A stretch of 64,000 nt of DNA, from positions 1-64,000 of the forward strand of contig JAZRBM010000006.1 of assembly GCA_045635085.1 (NCBI GenBank), written 5' to 3'. The position numbers and the translations under genes are program-made. This stretch comes from Congzhengia sp045635085 (lineage in GTDB: Bacteria; Bacillota; Clostridia; UBA1381; UBA9506). Positions 14,005 to 23,100 of this stretch are shown here, in pieces. Every line of letters begins with the position of its first letter. Position 1 is the first letter of the stretch. The notes under the pieces are model-generated. The model did no database searches and was not told the origin of the DNA. It saw only the letters and a program-made list of their open reading frames with translations.

Positions 14005-14976
14005 TTATTTGATGCTGTGGTAAGCTTTTGGGACAAGGGTAATGCCCTTTCTTTGAGCAAGCTCCGTAACAGTAACAAGGTCAAAGCCCCGCTCAATAAG
14101 CGCGGGCACTACTATCTCCGTTGCCTGGGCGGTTGGAAGATATAAATCGTGCATCAATATAATATCGCCGTCTTTTACTTTAGAAAGCACAGCGTTTATT
14201 GTTTTTTGAGCATTTCTAGTCTTCCAGTCGAGCGTGTCGATTGACCAGAGTATAAACGGGCTGTTAGCTGTGTTTATAACGCTTTGATTATAGCTACCAT
14301 ATGGTGGTCTTACAAGGCTTGGTATTATGCCAATGGTGCTTTCTACGACGTTTTTATTGGATTCTAGTTGCGACGTCACTGCAGATGCTGAGATTGATGT
14401 GAGTCTGGGGTGTGTCATTGTGTGATTTCCTATTTCCATACCTAAAGAGTGTGCTCTTTTTAATTGGTCGGGATATGCATACACACTGTTTCCAATCACA
14501 AAAAATGTAGCTTTTGCACCATATAGCTCAAGGCAGTCTAAAATTCTGTCTGTGTGTTTGCTTGGTCCGTCGTCATAGGTTAAGGCCACTGCTTTTTCTT
14601 TTTTGGGGAAATCTGCAGTAGAAAGGTACCAGCCGCCTTTAAGGTGAGTTTCGACATCTGCAGTATAGACAATACTTGTGCGTCCACCTGGTGCAAAAAT
14701 CTTTGTAACGGGCGACAAATACCATCCATTATTAAGGTGTGTTACAACGTCCGCCGTGTAGACGACAGAGCTTATATTGTCAACGGTATAGATTGTGACA
14801 ACGGGAAAAAGATACCAGCCGTTATTGAGATAGTTATCAATTTCGCTCTGGGGAATAGATTTAGACGTGCCGTCAGCGTGGTACACTAAGGCATCCGGAG
14901 CGTACGCTGTGCTGTTTGCATAAGCATACGTCATACACAAAAATAATGAAAGTATTAAAGATATAATTTTTTTCAT
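14005..14976 (-). CDS. secreted polysaccharide deacetylase (NodB domain) with N-terminal repeats
   Basis: 323 residues from ATG 14976 (AAGGAGTG upstream), which opens a signal peptide MKKIISLILSLFLCMTYAYA. Residues about 25-125 hold three ~33-residue repeats ending NNGWYLFPVVTIY, NNGWYLSPVTKIF and KGGWYLSTADF. The NodB domain (about 130-320) has TYDDGPSKHTD (metal/catalytic Asp pair), NHTMTHPRL (metal His), RPPYGSYN, WSIDTLDWK and GDIILMHDLY. Such enzymes remove N-acetyl groups from peptidoglycan or other glycans. TYDDGP replaces the commoner TFDDGP. It is the last gene of a long minus-strand run, 14 nt after the acyltransferase. Confidence 0.9.
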   Translation of the reverse strand: MKKIISLILSLFLCMTYAYANSTAYAPDALVYHADGTSKSIPQSEIDNYLNNGWYLFPVVTIYTVDNISSVVYTADVVTHLNNGWYLSPVTKIFAPGGRTSIVYTADVETHLKGGWYLSTADFPKKEKAVALTYDDGPSKHTDRILDCLELYGAKATFFVIGNSVYAYPDQLKRAHSLGMEIGNHTMTHPRLTSISASAVTSQLESNKNVVESTIGIIPSLVRPPYGSYNQSVINTANSPFILWSIDTLDWKTRNAQKTINAVLSKVKDGDIILMHDLYLPTAQATEIVVPALIERGFDLVTVTELAQRKGITLVPKAYHSIK

Positions 14977-14990
14977 ATGTAAGCACTCCT

Positions 14991-16052
14991 TTATCTTGCA
15001 CCGTTTATTAAACTCCAAAGCCTTGGCAGAAATCTTTTTAAAATAAGCGAAAGACCTACCAAAATAAACAGCGTAAGCACGGGAAATAGTATATATGTTA
15101 TAAGCGCAAGAAGGCTTGTATCAGAAAAGAGCCTACACGCTATTGCCTGCAAAAACTCAAGCACTGTACCATGTCCTGCATAAATAAAGAACGTAATGGA
15201 AGAGATGCAGTCAGGTAGTGGTTTTATATTTAATAAATCGTACAAATACCAAAACGAAAATACATAAATTATAATAAATAGCGTATTAAACAATATGCAG
15301 CTGTATTTAATGAACAAAAAATTAAAAACTTGTCCTAAAAGTACGCCAAAAACTGAAAGGATTTTAGTATTTTTACTATTTTTATTTACAAATTCAAAAA
15401 AGTGTGTGCCGATATATGCACCGATTATGTAGTATATAGTGCAGTCTAGCAGCAGAAATCTTTTGTTTAAGGTAACAGTCAAAAGATTTCCCAAAATATC
15501 AGATGCATTAATTCCAATTAAGGAAATAATCGCAATTAATCCTACCCACTTGTTTTTTGTAAGCAGACGGATTATCGGCGCCAAAAGTACAAAGAGTATG
15601 AGCTGATACATAAACCAAAAACCCAGGTTATATTTATAAAAGAAAAGTCCGCCTATAAAATTTTCTTTAGTAAACAAAAGTCTTGGAGCGCGAAAAAGCT
15701 CTTCTGTTATGCCTGTTTTTCCCAAACAATAAAAGAGAAAAAATCTAAAAAGATTCCACAAAAGGAACGGAATTATTAACGAAAAAAAGCGGGACTTTAG
15801 CTTTTTTGGGTATTTTGAGATTGTAAAATCACGGTAAAATAACACACCTGAAACCATAAAGAATGATGGCACAGCGATAGAGGCTAAATTTTTAGAAATT
15901 AGCCACTCAAATCCATTAACAAACGCAGAAAGGAAAGACCCGTCTGAAAGCGAGGTGTAAATGGATGTGTTGTCAGTATGTATCAATATTACTAAAATAG
16001 CTAAAATTGCGCTGTAACTTGAAAGTTTTTTTCTGTTTATTGTGTTTTGCAA
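14991..16052 (-). CDS. membrane acyltransferase (acyltransferase-3 family)
   Basis: 353 residues with about ten membrane segments. The N-terminal block SYSAILAILVILIHTDN has the active-site His used by acyltransferase-3 enzymes (usually RxxAxxxVxxxH). MVSGVLFYRDF is the usual second block. The start is TTG at 16052 with AAGGGAG 7 nt upstream. Members O-acetylate or otherwise acylate wall polysaccharide and exported glycans. Its partnership with the next gene, a deacetylase, suggests tuning of glycan acetylation (inference). Another member of the family lies at 60853. Confidence 0.8.
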   Translation of the reverse strand: MQNTINRKKLSSYSAILAILVILIHTDNTSIYTSLSDGSFLSAFVNGFEWLISKNLASIAVPSFFMVSGVLFYRDFTISKYPKKLKSRFFSLIIPFLLWNLFRFFLFYCLGKTGITEELFRAPRLLFTKENFIGGLFFYKYNLGFWFMYQLILFVLLAPIIRLLTKNKWVGLIAIISLIGINASDILGNLLTVTLNKRFLLLDCTIYYIIGAYIGTHFFEFVNKNSKNTKILSVFGVLLGQVFNFLFIKYSCILFNTLFIIIYVFSFWYLYDLLNIKPLPDCISSITFFIYAGHGTVLEFLQAIACRLFSDTSLLALITYILFPVLTLFILVGLSLILKRFLPRLWSLINGAR

Positions 16053-16067
16053 AGAAACACTCCCTTT

Positions 16068-16682
16068 TTATGTTCTGGAAAGAATGGCTAAAAGCTCGCC
16101 CGATTTTACGCGTATCGTTGCCTCGGACGACACAAATTCGTTGCTTATTCCGTAAGGATTTCCAACGGGCATTTCGGCATCGTCAAGAGGGTAATACACA
16201 CCTTTAACCGAAACGCCGGAGCAGTCCGTCAATGGAAGCAGCGAAAGGCAAAATCCGCTTTTAGCTGAAAGTGTAATTTCGTCAGTAACGAGCATGATTG
16301 ATGTGTCATTGTCTAAAATCTTTACGCAGGCACCCCTGTTTTGTGCATACTTTAAAAGATGAATATTTGCAATCGTATGGTCGCATCTTCCGCCCAGTGC
16401 GCCGAGCAGTGTAATGTCCTTTGCGCCTTGTGATATGGCATATTCTATTGCTTCTTGAGTGTCTGTCATATCTTTTACCGGGTTTAACGATATGATTTTT
16501 TTTGCCTTAACCTCTTCTTTTAAAACAGAATCAAAATCGCCTATAAAGACATCAGGTACAATACCCAAATCGCGCGCGGCAAGGTATCCTGCATCTGCAG
16601 CAATTATAAGATTATATTCGCGCATATCCACAAAAGGCGGCAAGTTACTAAAGCTACCGCCTGAAAAAATCAAGGCTTTCAT
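16068..16682 (-). CDS. thiN: thiamine pyrophosphokinase
   Basis: 204 residues. Transfers pyrophosphate from ATP to thiamine. Motifs: IIAADAGYLAARDLGIVPDVFIGDFDS (Asp residues binding Mg-ATP), then DMTDTQEAIEYAI, LLGALGGRCDHTIANIHLL and GISNEFVSSEATIRVKSG at the thiamine-binding end. The start codon overlaps the rpe stop by one base (TAATG), implying translational coupling. The rpe-thiN pair after rsgA is the common Bacillota order. Confidence 0.95.
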   Translation of the reverse strand: MKALIFSGGSFSNLPPFVDMREYNLIIAADAGYLAARDLGIVPDVFIGDFDSVLKEEVKAKKIISLNPVKDMTDTQEAIEYAISQGAKDITLLGALGGRCDHTIANIHLLKYAQNRGACVKILDNDTSIMLVTDEITLSAKSGFCLSLLPLTDCSGVSVKGVYYPLDDAEMPVGNPYGISNEFVSSEATIRVKSGELLAILSRT

Positions 16683-17317
16683 TATTTTAAAAATTCCTTT
16701 ACAGCAAGATTTATATCGGCTTGTCCAAAAACGCCTGTTCCTGAAACTAAGACATTTGCGCCGTAAGATATGGGCACGTTTTTGTTTTCAGAATATATTC
16801 CACCGTCAACCTCAATATCTATCTGGGGGCCGAAAAAGTCACGGGCACGCCTGATTTTTTCATTTACATCGTCTATGTAGCTCTGTCCGCCGAAGCCGGC
16901 ATATACAGACATAATAAGCGCCAGGTCTATTTTGTCTTTGTAAGGAAACAAAAGCTCAACATCAATATCAGGATTGACTGCAAGACCGCATTTTTTTCCG
17001 CTTGATTTGATTTTTTCGATTGTTTTTTCTACGTCGCTTGAGCTGTTTACGTGAAATGTTATAATATCAGCACCCGCTTTGACAAAATCGTCAATATAGC
17101 GATATGGGTCAGAAATCATAAGATGCACGTCAAAAACCATTTTGCTGTGCGGGCGCAGTTTTTTAATAAGCGGTGCGCCAAAAGTAATGTTGGGAACAAA
17201 ATGTCCGTCCATAACATCTAAATGCAGATATTGTGCTCCTGCATCTTCTGCTTTTTTTATATCGTCTGCTAAATTTGCAAAATCAGCAGAGAGCAAAGAT
17301 GGTGCAAGTTTAATCAT
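16682..17317 (-). CDS. rpe: ribulose-phosphate 3-epimerase
   Basis: 211 residues. Interconverts ribulose-5-phosphate and xylulose-5-phosphate. TIM-barrel signatures: APSLLSADFANL, LHLDVMDGHFVPNITFG (metal His/Asp), DVHLMI, FHVNSS, SVYAGFGGQSYI and EVDGGIYSEN. The usual phosphate-loop G-A-N-x-x-V-S-G-T is NVLVSGTGVFG. AAGGAG precedes the start. It lies 10 nt after rsgA. Confidence 0.96.
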   Translation of the reverse strand: MIKLAPSLLSADFANLADDIKKAEDAGAQYLHLDVMDGHFVPNITFGAPLIKKLRPHSKMVFDVHLMISDPYRYIDDFVKAGADIITFHVNSSSDVEKTIEKIKSSGKKCGLAVNPDIDVELLFPYKDKIDLALIMSVYAGFGGQSYIDDVNEKIRRARDFFGPQIDIEVDGGIYSENKNVPISYGANVLVSGTGVFGQADINLAVKEFLK

Positions 17318-17327
17318 TGTTATCTCC

Positions 17328-18206
17328 TTATTGCCATTGTTTTATTTTTTTTAACTCTTCGTAAAGTGTAATATAGCTTTCGTATCTTGACTGAGCAATT
17401 TTTCCATTTAAAAGTGCGTCTTTTACAGAGCATTCGGGTTCTTTTATATGACTGCAGCCCGTGAATTTACACCCGCCCTCGTGAGCGCTTATTTCAGGAA
17501 AAAGGTCGCTCAGGTCCTGATATGTTATATCCTCAATTTCAAAAGAACCAAACCCCGGTGTATCAAAAACAAATCCGCCAAAAGAAAGTGGAAAAAGCTC
17601 GGTATGTCTTGTTGTATGCCTGCCGCGTTGTATTTTATCGGAAACCGAGCCGGTTCTAACATTAAGGCTTTCGCCGATGGCGTTGAGTAAACTAGATTTA
17701 CCAACGCCGGAGCTGCCTGCTAAAGCAGTTGTTTTATCAGTTAAAAGATGCTTTAATTCATTTACGTTTTCGCCCGTTTTGGCCGAAACTGTTAAGACGG
17801 AAAATCCGGAAAGAGTGTAAATATCGGCATACTCTTTTGCTGCATCCGGATTTAAGTCGCACTTGTTTATACATACGGCGCACGGAATGTTTTTGGCTTT
17901 TGCTGTTATTGTCAGCTTGTCTATAAGCTGCAGCGACGGAGCAGGGCTCTCGGCGGCAAAGGTAATGAGCAAAAGGTCAATGTTTGAAACGAGCGGCCTG
18001 AAAAGCTGATTTTTTCGGGGAAGGATATTAACAACATAGCCTTCTTTTTTTTCGATGTCTGTGACTTCAAGCTCTGCTATATCTCCAACCATAGGTGTTA
18101 AGCTGTCTTTTCTGAATTTTCCACGGGCGCGGCAGGAATATATACTATCGTCTGATTTAACATAATAAAACCCGCCTATACCTTTAATAATAGTTCCTTT
18201 AATCAT
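17328..18206 (-). CDS. rsgA: ribosome small-subunit maturation GTPase RsgA
   Basis: 292 residues. N-terminal OB fold (about 1-70), then a circularly permuted GTPase with G4 NKCD (about 110), G1 GSSGVGKSSLLN (about 162) and G3 DTPGFGSF (about 205). The C-terminal zinc finger is C-KFTG-C-S-H-IKEPE-C. It assists late 30S assembly and GTP-dependent release of factors. Placement after prpC-prkC and before rpe-thiN is the conserved order. Confidence 0.96.
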   Translation of the reverse strand: MIKGTIIKGIGGFYYVKSDDSIYSCRARGKFRKDSLTPMVGDIAELEVTDIEKKEGYVVNILPRKNQLFRPLVSNIDLLLITFAAESPAPSLQLIDKLTITAKAKNIPCAVCINKCDLNPDAAKEYADIYTLSGFSVLTVSAKTGENVNELKHLLTDKTTALAGSSGVGKSSLLNAIGESLNVRTGSVSDKIQRGRHTTRHTELFPLSFGGFVFDTPGFGSFEIEDITYQDLSDLFPEISAHEGGCKFTGCSHIKEPECSVKDALLNGKIAQSRYESYITLYEELKKIKQWQ

Positions 18207-18234
18207 ACGTGTTCCTTTCGGAATTTAAGTTAGT

Positions 18235-19980
18235 TTATGCCGCAGGGTTTACAGGAGCAACATTTCCGCCGGGATTGTCAGAATTACCCGGCTCGGTGCC
18301 TTCTTTAGGACCTTTACTGATTTCTACATCTATGGCAAAGCCTTTTTCCACCCTGTCACCTTCGTCTCTTGATTGCTTTACTATTGTGCCCGCTTTGGCA
18401 TCGTTTGTAACTGACTTTGTGCTGCCTAGTACTAAGTCTGCCTCTTTTAATCTTTTTTCGGCTTCAGCCTCTGTTATGCCTAAAAGGTCAGGTACTCTTG
18501 TATATTTATCCTCTGTGCCGCTGCTTAAGTAAATTGTAACTTCTGTTCCTGTTTCAACTTCTGAGTTTGCAGCAGGCGATGTTCTTACCACTCGCTCTTC
18601 AGGGATTTCATCGCTTGCCTCGTAGTCAATTTTTACTCTAAAGCCCTCTTTTTCCAAAGCGTCGATTGCATCACTCTCAGTTCTTCCCTCAAGGTCAGGA
18701 ACCTGGATTTTCTCTTTTGGGGCTTCGCCAAAAGTAAGTTTAATCGTTGCTGTGTTTTTGATAGTTTTGTCTGCTTTTGGATATTGTTCTTTGACTACAC
18801 CTTCAATATCTTCGGGAATTTTTGTTCCGTCTGTTGAGACAAGCTCTAATTTTTTGTATTCCTTTTGCGCTATAACGTCTAGTGCTTCTTCGTAGGTTAA
18901 ACCGACAAAGTCAGGAGCTTTAATTTCATTTGTTCCGCCGCGTCTGAACACTCCTATATATATGCCTGCCAAAACGCAAACAAGCAAAATAGCGGCGCCC
19001 ATACCTGCAGCAATTGATAAAGCATCATTTCTTTTTTTCTTTTTTGAAGTATTTTTTTTGGCAGCTGATGCTCCTGTGCGTCTTACTCCGTCTGTTGATG
19101 GCGCTTTTTTAATGGTTTGTTCGCCAGCAGACTTTTTAACCTGTGAGTGATTAACACCTGAACCGACAGAAACTTTTTTTAAATCAATGAGCATCTGAGT
19201 TGCAGACTGATAGCGCTCGAAGGTGTCTTTTTCCATTGCCTTTAAGATTACGATATCGAGCGATGGGGAAATGTTGGGGTTAATGATTGCAGGTCTTACA
19301 GGTTCAGACTCTATGTGCTGCATAGCAACAGATATTGCGCTCTCGCCATCAAACGGACGTTTGCCCGTAACCATTTCGTACAAAATAACACCGAGCGAAT
19401 AAATATCTGTTTTGGCATCAACGAATGAGCCGCGAGCCTGCTCGGGAGAAAAATAATGAACGCTCCCCATAGCCATTCCGCCGGTTGTAATTGTGCCCTG
19501 GTTTAAAGCCTTTGCAATACCAAAGTCTGTTATTTTCAATATGCCCTCTTTTGTTATCAATATGTTCTCGGGCTTTATATCCTTATGTACAATGCCTTTT
19601 TTGTGAGCGTGCTCAAGTCCTGAGCAGATTTGTGCAGCAAAGTCTACAGCTTCTTTTTCGGGCAATGCCCCTTTAGCTCCAAGGTATTGCTTTAGGGTAA
19701 TACCCTCTACGTATTCCATAACGATATACTCTGTATCACCTTCGTTTCCTACATCGTAAACAGAAACGATATTAGGATGAGAAAGATTTCCTGCAGATTG
19801 TGCTTCGATCTTAAATCTCTTTATAAATTCCTCGTCTTCGCGAAATTCCGGGCGCAAAACCTTGATTGCAACGTATCTGTTTAAAACAAGACACTTTGCA
19901 AGGTAGACAATTGCCATACCGCCGCGGCCAACCTCTTCTATAATTTCATATCTTCCGTCTATTATTTTTCCGTTTGTCAT
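18235..19980 (-). CDS. prkC: PASTA-domain Ser/Thr protein kinase
   Basis: 581 residues from ATG 19980 (GGAGTG upstream; the longer reading frame overlaps prpC). Kinase domain about 10-265: VGRGGMAIVYLAK (P-loop), VAIKVL, VHKDIKPENILI, DFGIAKAL, MGSVHYFSPEQARG. The catalytic loop is HKD rather than the HRD usual in PrkC/StkP. A basic linker and one membrane span (about 325-350) lead to three extracellular PASTA repeats (about 358-420, 427-490, 497-562) that sense muropeptides or lipid II, then a short Gly/Pro/Asn tail. It is partnered with the phosphatase prpC immediately upstream (16-nt gap). It controls wall synthesis and, in spore formers, germination on muropeptides. Confidence 0.95.
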   Translation of the reverse strand: MTNGKIIDGRYEIIEEVGRGGMAIVYLAKCLVLNRYVAIKVLRPEFREDEEFIKRFKIEAQSAGNLSHPNIVSVYDVGNEGDTEYIVMEYVEGITLKQYLGAKGALPEKEAVDFAAQICSGLEHAHKKGIVHKDIKPENILITKEGILKITDFGIAKALNQGTITTGGMAMGSVHYFSPEQARGSFVDAKTDIYSLGVILYEMVTGKRPFDGESAISVAMQHIESEPVRPAIINPNISPSLDIVILKAMEKDTFERYQSATQMLIDLKKVSVGSGVNHSQVKKSAGEQTIKKAPSTDGVRRTGASAAKKNTSKKKKRNDALSIAAGMGAAILLVCVLAGIYIGVFRRGGTNEIKAPDFVGLTYEEALDVIAQKEYKKLELVSTDGTKIPEDIEGVVKEQYPKADKTIKNTATIKLTFGEAPKEKIQVPDLEGRTESDAIDALEKEGFRVKIDYEASDEIPEERVVRTSPAANSEVETGTEVTIYLSSGTEDKYTRVPDLLGITEAEAEKRLKEADLVLGSTKSVTNDAKAGTIVKQSRDEGDRVEKGFAIDVEISKGPKEGTEPGNSDNPGGNVAPVNPAA

Positions 19981-19996
19981 AGTAAACACTCCAATC

Positions 19997-20716
19997 TCAA
20001 TCAAACTTTATTAGTACAACAGTAATGTTATCGTGACCGCCTGCATTTTCTGCTTCTTTTACCAGAGCATCAGAAAGATTAGAAAAATCTTTGCACTCCG
20101 TTACGATAGAAAGAATTTTTTCGTCCTCTACCATATTGACTAAACCGTCAGAACAGAGGAGGAGGATATCGCCTTTACTAAGCTGAAATTCATAAATATC
20201 AGCTTCTACGGAACTGTCAGTACCGACAGCTCTTGTGATGACGTTTTTTTGCGGATGATTTTTTGCATCTTCTTTTGTTATTTCGCCGCTCTCTACAAGC
20301 ATTTCAACTAAAGAGTGGTCTTTTGTTATCTGTGTTATTTTATCATCTTTAATCAGATATAGCCTTGAATCTCCGACCTGTGCTGCTGTTAGTTTGTCGT
20401 TTTCGATCACACAGGCGGTGACGGTAGTTCCCATTCCGTAAAGTGAGGGCGTTGTTTTGCTCATTTTATAAATTGAATTATTAGCGTAAGCAATGGCAGA
20501 GAGCAAAAGGTCTTTTGCAGGGATGTCATTTTCTACAATCAAATCCTTTAGTGCTTTTACCATTTCAGCTGATGCGACTTCGCCTGCGTTGTGGCCGCCC
20601 ATTCCGTCGGCGACGACCGCTAAAACAGCATTTTTATTGCCGATTTCCGAAACAAAAAACGAATCTTCGTTCACTGCACGGATTTTGCCTACGCTAGTGG
20701 CTGAACTTATTTTCAT
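19997..20716 (-). CDS. prpC: PP2C-family protein phosphatase
   Basis: 239 residues from ATG 20716. Dephosphorylates PrkC and its targets. PPM motifs: NEDSFF, VADGMGGHNAGEVAS (metal Asp), GDSRLYLI, KDHSLVEMLV, NVITRAVG, LLLCSDGLVNMV and GGHDNITVVLIKF. The sequence before the start (AGAAAGGCTGTGGAAATTAA) closely matches the block before era and gerM. It sits between rlmN and prkC as in most Bacillota. Confidence 0.95.
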   Translation of the reverse strand: MKISSATSVGKIRAVNEDSFFVSEIGNKNAVLAVVADGMGGHNAGEVASAEMVKALKDLIVENDIPAKDLLLSAIAYANNSIYKMSKTTPSLYGMGTTVTACVIENDKLTAAQVGDSRLYLIKDDKITQITKDHSLVEMLVESGEITKEDAKNHPQKNVITRAVGTDSSVEADIYEFQLSKGDILLLCSDGLVNMVEDEKILSIVTECKDFSNLSDALVKEAENAGGHDNITVVLIKFD

Positions 20717-20735
20717 TTTAATTTCCACAGCCTTT

Positions 20736-21767
20736 CTATAGTTTATTTTCTTCTTGTTTTCTTCGTAGCTGACCACAAGCAGCATCGATATCAGAACCAA
20801 GTTCTCTTCTTACCGTTGCATTCAGTCCCCTGGAGTTTAAGATATCACAAAACTCTTTTGTGGCAACTTTAGTTGTCTTTTTAAAGTTTCTTTCCCTGAC
20901 GTTATTGACAGGGATTAAATTTATATGGTAAAGTCCCCCCGAAAAGAGTCTTACCAACTCTTTTGCGCACTCTTTTGTGTCGTTTTTGCCTTGAATAAGT
21001 GCATATTCTATGCTTATTCGTCTGTTTGTTTTTTTAATATAGTCGTGCATCGCGGAACATAACATATTAAGCGGATATTTTTTGTTAATCGGCATAATTT
21101 CTGTACGCATATCGTCAAATGGCGCATGCAACGAAACCGAAAGCGTTATGGGAATATTTATGTCTGCAAGCTGATAAATCTTTGGCACAATTCCGCAGGT
21201 TGACAGCGAGATATGTCTGTAGCCAATATTTAAGGTGTTTTCATCGTTGACTATTTTTAAAAATTTTACTACATTATCAAAATTGTCAAGTGGCTCTCCT
21301 ATACCCATCATAACAATGTTTGAAACTCTTTCGCCTGTTTCTTTTTGTGCACAAATTATCTGCGAAATGATTTCGCCTGCCGATAAATCACGAACCTTAC
21401 CGCCAATTGTCGAAGCACAAAACTGACACCCCATAAGGCATCCCACCTGGGATGAAATACACAAGGTGTTTCCGTGGTGATATTTCATAAATACGCTTTC
21501 GATGTAATTTCCGTCTTGTAGCTTAAACAAAAATTTTATCGTACCGTCTTTTTTTGACACCTGCTTTTTAGAAAGCGACAAAGTGCCTATATAATAGTCC
21601 TGCGACAACTTATCGCGCAGAGCTTTAGAAAGCGTTGTGATATCTTCTAGCGTATCATATTTAAAAACAGCAGGATAAAGCTGACGGGCACGAAACTTTG
21701 CTTCGCCAAGGCTTTGTAGTATCTGTTTTATTTCATCAAAGTTTTTGCTTCGTAAGTCCTGTTTCAT
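20736..21767 (-). CDS. rlmN: 23S rRNA/tRNA adenine-C2 methyltransferase (radical SAM)
   Basis: 343 residues. Methylates C2 of A2503 in 23S rRNA and A37 in some tRNAs. The radical-SAM cluster motif is C-LMG-C-QF-C within QVGCLMGCQFCAST (about 108-121). GIGEPLDNFDNV follows, and the C-terminal Cys in DAACGQL takes part in catalysis. AAGGAG precedes the start. It is 9 nt downstream of rsmB. Confidence 0.96.
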   Translation of the reverse strand: MKQDLRSKNFDEIKQILQSLGEAKFRARQLYPAVFKYDTLEDITTLSKALRDKLSQDYYIGTLSLSKKQVSKKDGTIKFLFKLQDGNYIESVFMKYHHGNTLCISSQVGCLMGCQFCASTIGGKVRDLSAGEIISQIICAQKETGERVSNIVMMGIGEPLDNFDNVVKFLKIVNDENTLNIGYRHISLSTCGIVPKIYQLADINIPITLSVSLHAPFDDMRTEIMPINKKYPLNMLCSAMHDYIKKTNRRISIEYALIQGKNDTKECAKELVRLFSGGLYHINLIPVNNVRERNFKKTTKVATKEFCDILNSRGLNATVRRELGSDIDAACGQLRRKQEENKL

Positions 21768-21776
21768 CGTTTCTCC

Positions 21777-23090
21777 TTAGAGTTTTTTTATACGGCAAAC
21801 AAAGAAACCGTCGCTTTTATCGGTATCAGGGAAAATCTCAATGTAGCCATTTTCTCCCATTGTCTGGGCGTTTCCCAAAATATGAGGGCTTTTTATTTTA
21901 TCAAGCGACATATCGGGATGCTTTTTTAAAAACTTATTTATAATATCTAAATTTTCGCCTTTATTTATTGTGCAGGTTGAGTAAACCATCACGCCGCCGC
22001 TTTTAAGATAAGAGTGGGCGGTTTCTAAAATGTTTAACTGGATTTCGTTAAGCTCTTTAAAATCTGTGATATTTTCTTTATATTTTATGTCGGGTTTGCG
22101 TCTTATAATACCTAGTCCCGAGCAGGGAACATCGGCCAGGATTTTGTCGGCCTTTCCGTTCAGATTATCATCTTTAGAGGTAGCGTCGCGCGCCTCGGTC
22201 TTAATAATGTCAATGCCAAGAGAATTTGCCAAAAAGTCAACGCTCCTAAGGCGTGATTCATAAAGGTCAGTAGCATAAATTGTTCCTCTGTTTTCCATAA
22301 GCTCTGCTATGTGCGTGGTCTTGCCGCCGGGGGCAGCACATAAATCAATCACAAAATCACCAGGATGAGGCTCTAAAGACAGTGCAGCAAGCTGAGAACT
22401 TTGGTCCTGCAGCGTAAAAAGTCCTGATAGATGATTTCTCTTTTCTTCTGTTGCACCAAAAAGGTAGAGTCCGCAATCTGTATAAGGCGTTTTCTGATAC
22501 TTTATATTAAGCTCGTCTAATTTTTTTATAAAATCTTCCATTGTAGTCTTTAGCGTATTTATGCGAATGCAAAGTTCTGGGGGCGTGTTTCCTGCTTCCA
22601 TTAAGTCCTTTGCTCTTTTGCCAAAGCTTTTCATAAAGAATTCTGTAAGGTCTTTAGGATAAGAATATTTAACTGACAGATATTCTGCCTCGTCTTTTGT
22701 TTGTGATAAATCATAATTTGTGCGAAGAACTGAACGAAGCACAGCGTTTACAAAGGCAACTGTTTTTTTTCCTGCATTTCGTTTTGCAAGGTTTACAGAC
22801 TCTGAAACTGCTGCGTGGTCAGGCACCTTGTCCATAAAGAGTAACTGATATACACCCATTCTTAATATGTTTAAAATTTTATGGTCAATTTTTTTAAGTC
22901 TTAAGAAGGAGTTTTTGCGAATGATGTAATCGAGCAATATCTTATTACGAAAAACTCCAAAAACAAGCTCTTTTAAAAATGCAATATCCAGATTAGAAAG
23001 AGAGGCACTAAAAACTTCATCTTTAAACGCGATATTTAAATATGCGCCGTTGTCTGCTTTTTCTAAAATTTTTAAAGCTACATTTCGCAT
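21777..23090 (-). CDS. rsmB: 16S rRNA cytosine-967 C5-methyltransferase
   Basis: 437 residues. The N-terminal NusB-like RNA-binding helical domain (about 1-140: ALKILEKADNGAYLNIAF, FLKELVFGVFRNKILLDYII) is followed by the methyltransferase: DLCAAPGGKTTHIAELM (SAM binding), ADVPCSGLGIIRRKPDIKY and VYSTCTINKGEN with the two catalytic cysteines. The start follows AAGGAGAACGCT. It belongs to the rlmN-prpC-prkC run. Confidence 0.96.
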   Translation of the reverse strand: MRNVALKILEKADNGAYLNIAFKDEVFSASLSNLDIAFLKELVFGVFRNKILLDYIIRKNSFLRLKKIDHKILNILRMGVYQLLFMDKVPDHAAVSESVNLAKRNAGKKTVAFVNAVLRSVLRTNYDLSQTKDEAEYLSVKYSYPKDLTEFFMKSFGKRAKDLMEAGNTPPELCIRINTLKTTMEDFIKKLDELNIKYQKTPYTDCGLYLFGATEEKRNHLSGLFTLQDQSSQLAALSLEPHPGDFVIDLCAAPGGKTTHIAELMENRGTIYATDLYESRLRSVDFLANSLGIDIIKTEARDATSKDDNLNGKADKILADVPCSGLGIIRRKPDIKYKENITDFKELNEIQLNILETAHSYLKSGGVMVYSTCTINKGENLDIINKFLKKHPDMSLDKIKSPHILGNAQTMGENGYIEIFPDTDKSDGFFVCRIKKL

Positions 23091-23100
23091 AGCGTTCTCC

